From an uncultured Haloferula sp. (GTDB lineage: Bacteria; Verrucomicrobiota; Verrucomicrobiae; Verrucomicrobiales; Akkermansiaceae), in NCBI GenBank assembly GCA_946481625.1, contig CAMLOZ010000069.1, positions 1 to 10,421 of the forward strand: a stretch of 10,421 bases of DNA, written 5' to 3'. The notes beneath the pieces were generated by a model. The model saw only the letters and a program-made list of their open reading frames with translations. It had not been told where the DNA came from and ran no database searches. The translations under genes were made by a program, and so were the position numbers. Below are positions 7,599 to 10,421 of this stretch, piece after piece; the stretch's first letter is position 1; every line of letters begins with the position of its first letter.

Positions 7599-7713
7599 GA
7601 CGGTGCTTGAATCGCAGGAAGCGGACCAGCGTGAAGCTTCGGGAAGGGCGGCATTTCCGGCGGAGCAGCCATGCACATTGCGTCGGTAGGTGAAGCAGCT
7701 TGCACGGAAAGGG

Positions 7714-8268
7714 TCAGCGCACGTAGCGCGAGAGGCAGACCCGGGCCTTCAGGCGGGTGGCCATTTGTTCGAGCGCCGCCTTCCTCAACTCGGCGGACTC
7801 CGAGGCAACGCAGTCGGAGGGGACGACGATGGCGTAGTCGCGCATGTAGGCGTCGTTGGCGGTATAGAGCACGCAGATGTCCGCGGCGAAACCGGTGAGA
7901 ACGAGGGTGTGCACGCCGAGGTACTGGAGCAGGACGTCGAGCGACGTCGAGTAGAAGCCGGAGTGCTTCGGCTTGAGCACGAAGTAATCGCCCTTTCCCG
8001 GAAGAAGGCGCCCGGCGACTTCGCAGGCCGGGCAATCGGGACGAGTGCAGCGGCGGACTTGCTCGCTGAAGTCCGACTGCCACTCGCCGAAGTTGTCGTT
8101 CACATAGATTACGGGGACCCCTTTGTCGGTCAGGCGCCTGCGAAGGCTGGCAATCTTCGAGGCGGCGGGGAGGGCTTGCCGGACGAGGGAGTCGCCGCCG
8201 GGGAAATCCATGGGATTGATCACATCGATCAGGAGCAGCGCAGCGTGGGTCAGCGGCTTGGATTTCAT
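7714..8268 (-). CDS. Isochorismatase-like cysteine hydrolase
   Basis: This 184-residue alpha/beta hydrolase belongs to the isochorismatase/nicotinamidase superfamily. The catalytic triad can be seen: D15 in ALLLIDVIN, K99 in VLKPKHSGFYST, and C132 in TGFAADICVLYTA. The cis-peptide motif preceding the cysteine reads GFAADIC where most members have GVATDVC. The superfamily cleaves C-N or vinyl-ether bonds (nicotinamide, N-carbamoylsarcosine, isochorismate), and the exact substrate cannot be assigned. No nicotinamidase-type metal-binding DxHxxxH can be found, which argues against a classical PncA. Two extra cysteines in RCTRPDCPAC (residues 74-82) could bind metal or form a disulfide. It is divergent from the downstream-facing SDR at 8417 and probably starts the minus-strand unit. 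No strong ribosome-binding site precedes the ATG at 8268. Confidence 0.9.
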   Translation of the reverse strand: MKSKPLTHAALLLIDVINPMDFPGGDSLVRQALPAASKIASLRRRLTDKGVPVIYVNDNFGEWQSDFSEQVRRCTRPDCPACEVAGRLLPGKGDYFVLKPKHSGFYSTSLDVLLQYLGVHTLVLTGFAADICVLYTANDAYMRDYAIVVPSDCVASESAELRKAALEQMATRLKARVCLSRYVR

Positions 8269-8280
8269 GGCGTGGCTCGT

Positions 8281-8378
8281 GGAAACTCCTCGCAGGAGAA
8301 GTGCCTTCCGGCGGTGGTTTCATCCCGCGCCCGGGTGATGCAAACTGCATCCGGCTTCGAGGCGGCATCGGAGTTTCC
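8281..8378. promoter_or_regulatory. Divergent intergenic region with two inverted repeats
   Basis: The gap between the cysteine hydrolase (-) and the second SDR (+) holds a perfect 9-base inverted repeat, GGAAACTCC (8281-8289) and GGAGTTTCC (8370-8378), placed near each gene start. Between them lies a second palindrome, GATGCA-AAC-TGCATC (8337-8351). The symmetric placement suggests a shared operator for both divergent genes, but the outer arms also contain GGAG, which could serve as Shine-Dalgarno sequence for an ATG at 8381. Promoter hexamers are not convincingly visible on either strand. Confidence 0.35.
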
Positions 8379-8416
8379 GGATGGCACAGGGTGTGCGATG
8401 GGCATGGTTGAAGCCT

Positions 8417-9214
8417 ATGGGTAAATCCTTTTACGATCTCTCGGGGCGCACCGCCCTTGTCACCGGCGGCGGCTCCGGCATCGGTCGCGCAGCGGCCCTG
8501 ACCCTGGCGAGGGCGGGTGCCCGCGTCGCCATCCTCGGGCGTTCGCTGGGGGAACTCGATGAAACCTTGAAGATGTTGGGCGGGGAGGGTGCCGGACATG
8601 TCGCCGTGATGGCCGACGTGGGCGACGAGTACGGGATGATGGTTGCCATGGCCGGCGTGGCCGCGCGCTTCAACCAGCTCGACGTGGTGGTGGCCAATGC
8701 CGGCATCAACGGCGTGTGGGCTCCCCTCGACGACCTGAAGACCGACGAGTGGGATGAAACGATCAACGTCAACCTCCGCGGCACATTCCTCACGGTCAAA
8801 CTCGCGCTGCCCCTGCTCCGCAAGCGCGGGGGATCGGTGATCGTGGTGTCGTCCATCAACGGCACGCGCGTGTTCAGCAACTCCGGCGCGACCGCGTATT
8901 CGTGCTCGAAGGCGGGGCAGGTGGCTTTTGCCAAGATGACCGCGCTCGAGCTGGCGAAGGACCGGATCCGCGTGAACGTGATCTGCCCCGGGGCGATTGA
9001 AACGAACATCGAGGAATCGACCGAACGCCGCTCGCTGGAGGGCATCCATCTGCCGGTGGAGTTTCCGGAGGGCGACGTGCCCTTGACCGGAGGGAAACCG
9101 GGAACCGCGGAACAGGTGGCGGAGTTGATCGGGTTCCTCGCCTGCGACGCCTCTGCGCACATCACCGGCACGGAGATATTCATCGAAGGAGGGCAGTCCT
9201 TGTTGCAGGGATAG
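8417..9214 (+). CDS. SDR-family NAD(P)-dependent oxidoreductase
   Basis: This is a 265-residue classical short-chain dehydrogenase/reductase. It shows the cofactor loop TGGGSGIG (residues 16-23), NAG (94-96), catalytic S146 in VSSING, Y161 and K165 (YSCSK), the PGAIETNI segment after the substrate loop (191-198) and the usual C-terminal ITGTEIFIEGGQSLLQG. Family proteins of 3-oxoacyl-ACP reductase or glucose/gluconate dehydrogenase type share all of these, so no substrate is assigned. The ATG at 8417 puts the Rossmann strand at the normal distance from the N-terminus. An in-frame ATG at 8381 has a GGAG seven bases upstream and would add MAQGVRWAWLKP, so the start is unresolved. It differs clearly from the YghA-like SDR in this window (no N-terminal extension, different loop residues), so the two are not a recent duplication. 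Confidence 0.92.
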   Translation: MGKSFYDLSGRTALVTGGGSGIGRAAALTLARAGARVAILGRSLGELDETLKMLGGEGAGHVAVMADVGDEYGMMVAMAGVAARFNQLDVVVANAGINGVWAPLDDLKTDEWDETINVNLRGTFLTVKLALPLLRKRGGSVIVVSSINGTRVFSNSGATAYSCSKAGQVAFAKMTALELAKDRIRVNVICPGAIETNIEESTERRSLEGIHLPVEFPEGDVPLTGGKPGTAEQVAELIGFLACDASAHITGTEIFIEGGQSLLQG

Positions 9215-9268
9215 GGCGTGGTGGCGTCGTGGCGTGCCTTCGGGTTCTTTCCCGAGGATCCCCCCCGC

Positions 9269-9289
9269 CGGAAGAGCCGAGTTCTTCCG
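9269..9289 (+). other. Hairpin downstream of the second SDR gene
   Basis: CGGAAGA (9269-9275) and TCTTCCG (9283-9289) form a perfect 7-base stem with a 7-base loop, 54 bases after the SDR stop codon. It is preceded by a short C-run and not followed by T residues, so it may stall or protect the transcript end without being a true intrinsic terminator. The remainder of the 9215-9388 gap shows nothing I can support. Confidence 0.3.
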
Positions 9290-9388
9290 CGACGAATGAA
9301 ATCCGTAAGCGCGGTGGCGACACCGGAGATGGCTTCCGCGTTCTCACGAACGCGCCTACGGCAGGTGAGGTGTTGTCAGCATGGAACG

Positions 9389-9416
9389 AAAAAGGGCCGC
9401 GGGCAGCCGCGGCCCC
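9389..9416 (-). terminator. Intrinsic terminator of the secreted Thr-repeat protein gene
   Basis: Read on the minus strand, a perfect 9-base GC stem (GGGCCGCGG with CCGCGGCCC, loop of four, at 9415-9394) is followed directly by TTTTT (9393-9389). It lies 28 bases after the stop codon of the minus-strand gene ending at 9444. On the plus strand no T-run follows, so it works in one direction and separates this gene from the convergent SDR gene. Confidence 0.9.
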
Positions 9417-9443
9417 AACCATCACCATCAATCGGGGGATCGT

Positions 9444-9929
9444 TTATTCCTTCTCAACCACGAACTTTACCGAAGGCACGTGGACGGTGTCGACGACGCG
9501 GTATTCCTTGTCGACGGCCACCACGTTGCTACCGGCCACATAGTAGCTCACCCCGGCGCGCGGTGCGGGAAGCACCTTCACGAGTTCCGGAGGAGCCGCG
9601 ATGAGATGCGGACGTTCCTTCTCCGTGATGACCACCCCGCTGCGGATGCCGCTCGCCCGCCAGGAGGTGGGGATTTCCTCGACCTTGATCTTCGTCACCA
9701 GCGCCGGCGGGAGGCCGTAGCGCTCGGTTTTGTAAGGGTCGAAGTACTTGATCACGCGCTTCTGGACCTCGGGGTCGAAGGTGCGGGTGGTCTCGGTGGT
9801 TGTCTCGGTGGTCGAGCCATCGGCGTGCTCGGTCGTTTCCGTTGTTTCGGTGGTCTCGGTCACTTCGGCGGCCAAGGGCCACGCCAACGCCAGGACGGCG
9901 AGCCCGCTCATTTTCAGGATCGATTTCAT
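9444..9929 (-). CDS. Secreted protein with Thr/Glu repeats and DUF1236-like C-terminal segment
   Basis: This 161-residue exported protein has a Sec signal peptide (MKSILKMSGLAVLALAWPLAA), with cleavage expected after A21. A low-complexity stretch of TET/TTE units follows (residues ~23-49), interrupted by EHADGS. A folded region begins near FDPEVQKRVIKYFDPYKTERYGLPP. The last ~50 residues (APPELVKVLP, SYYVAGSNVVAVD, YRVVDTV) resemble DUF1236/RcnB-like small periplasmic domains, but this is a pattern impression only. No catalytic motif or cysteine is present, so a structural or periplasmic stress role is likelier than an enzyme. The frame stays open upstream of 9929, but those residues are not family-like and the signal peptide fixes the start. 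It is a single-gene unit with its own terminator; the 156 bases upstream should hold its promoter, though I cannot identify the boxes. Confidence 0.8.
   Translation of the reverse strand: MKSILKMSGLAVLALAWPLAAEVTETTETTETTEHADGSTTETTTETTRTFDPEVQKRVIKYFDPYKTERYGLPPALVTKIKVEEIPTSWRASGIRSGVVITEKERPHLIAAPPELVKVLPAPRAGVSYYVAGSNVVAVDKEYRVVDTVHVPSVKFVVEKE
9784..9870 (-). repeat. Degenerate short tandem repeat coding Thr/Glu units
   Basis: Within the secreted protein gene, degenerate 9-base units coding Thr-Glu-Thr (plus-strand GTCTCGGTG, GTTTCGGTG and similar) are repeated about eight times in two blocks either side of the EHADGS codons. Synonymous differences between units indicate an older, diverged repeat, yet it could still vary in copy number among strains. 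The encoded linker would be extended and acidic. Confidence 0.6.
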
Positions 9930-10085
9930 TGTCTTGTGTTTTTCGGTTGGTGGGGATGCGGACCGCGGAGATGCGGAGCCGCCGCCACGGATTTCCCTGC
10001 GCATCCGACGTGCCAGTTTTCACGGCACGAAGGTGACTTCTGTTAGATTGAAGGATGCGATGGAGCGTTTGTTTCGGAGGTGGCT

Positions 10086-10421
10086 TCACCGAGCGTCCGA
10101 GGGCGTGGCGAGCCGGGTGATCGCTTCAAGCAGGAGTGCGGTTCCGCGCAGGAGAGCCGGCTCGCCGGATGTCGCCAGGCCGGAGGCCTTGCGTGCCGAG
10201 GCCATGCGGTCCTGGAGATGCTCCTCCGGCCCGTTGAGGTGATCGAGGGCGTCCGCGATCTTGATCATCCGTGCCTGCCATGGTGCGGAAGCGAGGAGCT
10301 GCCAGTAGTCTTTTTCCGGGCCTTTCGCGCCCTTGGAGAGCCACTCCACCCAATCGGCCACGCGGGACCCCATCGCGCACTCGAGTTTCGAATGCGCCAG
10401 TTCGGTCTTCTCCAACACGTC
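10086..10421 (-). CDS. HD-domain phosphohydrolase, RelA/SpoT hydrolase-like (partial, N-terminus beyond the window)
   Basis: The visible 111 residues run open to the window edge, so the gene is cut at its 5' end. The first codons read D-V-L-E-K-T; in ppGpp hydrolase-type HD domains this is the sequence after His in HDVxEDT, so the HD His probably lies just outside. Further on are GSRVADWVEWLSKG (compare FGxxVAxLVxGxTK) and ARMIKIADALDHLNG (compare the conserved VKLADRLxNL), which fit the helices around the metal-binding core of RelA/SpoT or MESH1-like hydrolases. The C-terminal ~45 residues, ending ITRLATPSDAR, lack any synthetase or TGS domain, so this looks like a small single-domain hydrolase, not a full Rel protein. 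The substrate (ppGpp or another nucleotide) is inferred. It lies upstream of the secreted Thr-repeat gene, on the same strand, with 156 bases between them. Confidence 0.7.
   Translation of the reverse strand, partial: DVLEKTELAHSKLECAMGSRVADWVEWLSKGAKGPEKDYWQLLASAPWQARMIKIADALDHLNGPEEHLQDRMASARKASGLATSGEPALLRGTALLLEAITRLATPSDAR

Noticed and set aside
5864..7610. Plus-strand open frames (5864-6721 and 6669-7610) opposite YihY and the YghA-like SDR
   Set aside because: Both are antisense to well-supported genes and show Arg/Glu/Gly-biased composition typical of complement frames.
7439..9160. Minus-strand open frame of 573 codons spanning the hydrolase and both SDR regions
   Set aside because: It is a shadow in a different frame of three recognisable genes on both strands; its protein is Arg/Pro/His-rich low-complexity without family features.
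6711..9214. Two SDR genes as a recent tandem duplication
   Set aside because: They differ in N-terminal architecture, cofactor-loop residues and substrate-loop sequence, and lie on opposite strands; they represent separate subfamilies.
1..10421. Mobile element, CRISPR array, tRNA or rRNA
   Set aside because: No transposase or integrase, no terminal repeats with target duplications, no spaced direct repeats and no tRNA or rRNA-like sequence was found on either strand.

Overview
The window is a GC-rich, gene-dense bacterial chromosomal segment. Third codon positions are strongly G/C and Shine-Dalgarno sequences are mostly weak or absent. The gene mix (GH13 amylase with CBM20, GH77, FAD-Rieske oxidoreductase, YciF/DUF892, YghA-like SDR, YihY) suits a free-living, stress-exposed soil or freshwater bacterium. 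I lean towards a Verrucomicrobiota (Luteolibacter-like) genome, but that is an impression of protein style and not something the sequence proves.

Layout. (1) Bases 2-1276 (+) hold the 3' two thirds of a cyclodextrin-glucanotransferase-like GH13 enzyme with a C-terminal CBM20 starch-binding domain, interrupted by one in-frame TAG at 203-205. (2) Bases 1323-3106 (+) hold a small acidic protein translationally coupled (ATGA overlap) to a FAD-dependent oxidoreductase with a C-terminal Rieske domain. (3) Bases 3283-3789 (+) hold a YciF/DUF892 ferritin-like protein, followed at 3858-4148 (+) by an unrecognised 96-residue protein. (4) Bases 8268 down to 4155 (-) form a probable four-gene unit, in transcription order: isochorismatase-like cysteine hydrolase, YghA-like SDR, YihY/BrkB membrane protein and GH77 4-alpha-glucanotransferase. 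The last two junctions overlap. (5) Bases 8417-9214 (+) hold a second SDR, divergent from the hydrolase. (6) Bases 9929-9444 (-) hold a secreted Thr/Glu-repeat protein ending at a clear intrinsic terminator (9416-9389). (7) Bases 10421-10086 (-) hold the C-terminal part of an HD-domain phosphohydrolase of RelA/SpoT-like type, cut by the window edge.

Functionally the segment combines alpha-1,4-glucan remodelling (GH13-CBM20 and GH77) with genes often seen in general-stress or RpoS-type regulons (YciF-like, YghA-like SDR, FAD-Rieske oxidoreductase). No mobile element, CRISPR array, tRNA or rRNA is visible. No wholly new system is evident. The best leads are the amber codon in the amylase, the small unknown proteins, the inverted repeats in the divergent SDR/hydrolase promoter region, and the conserved-looking stress/glucan cluster.
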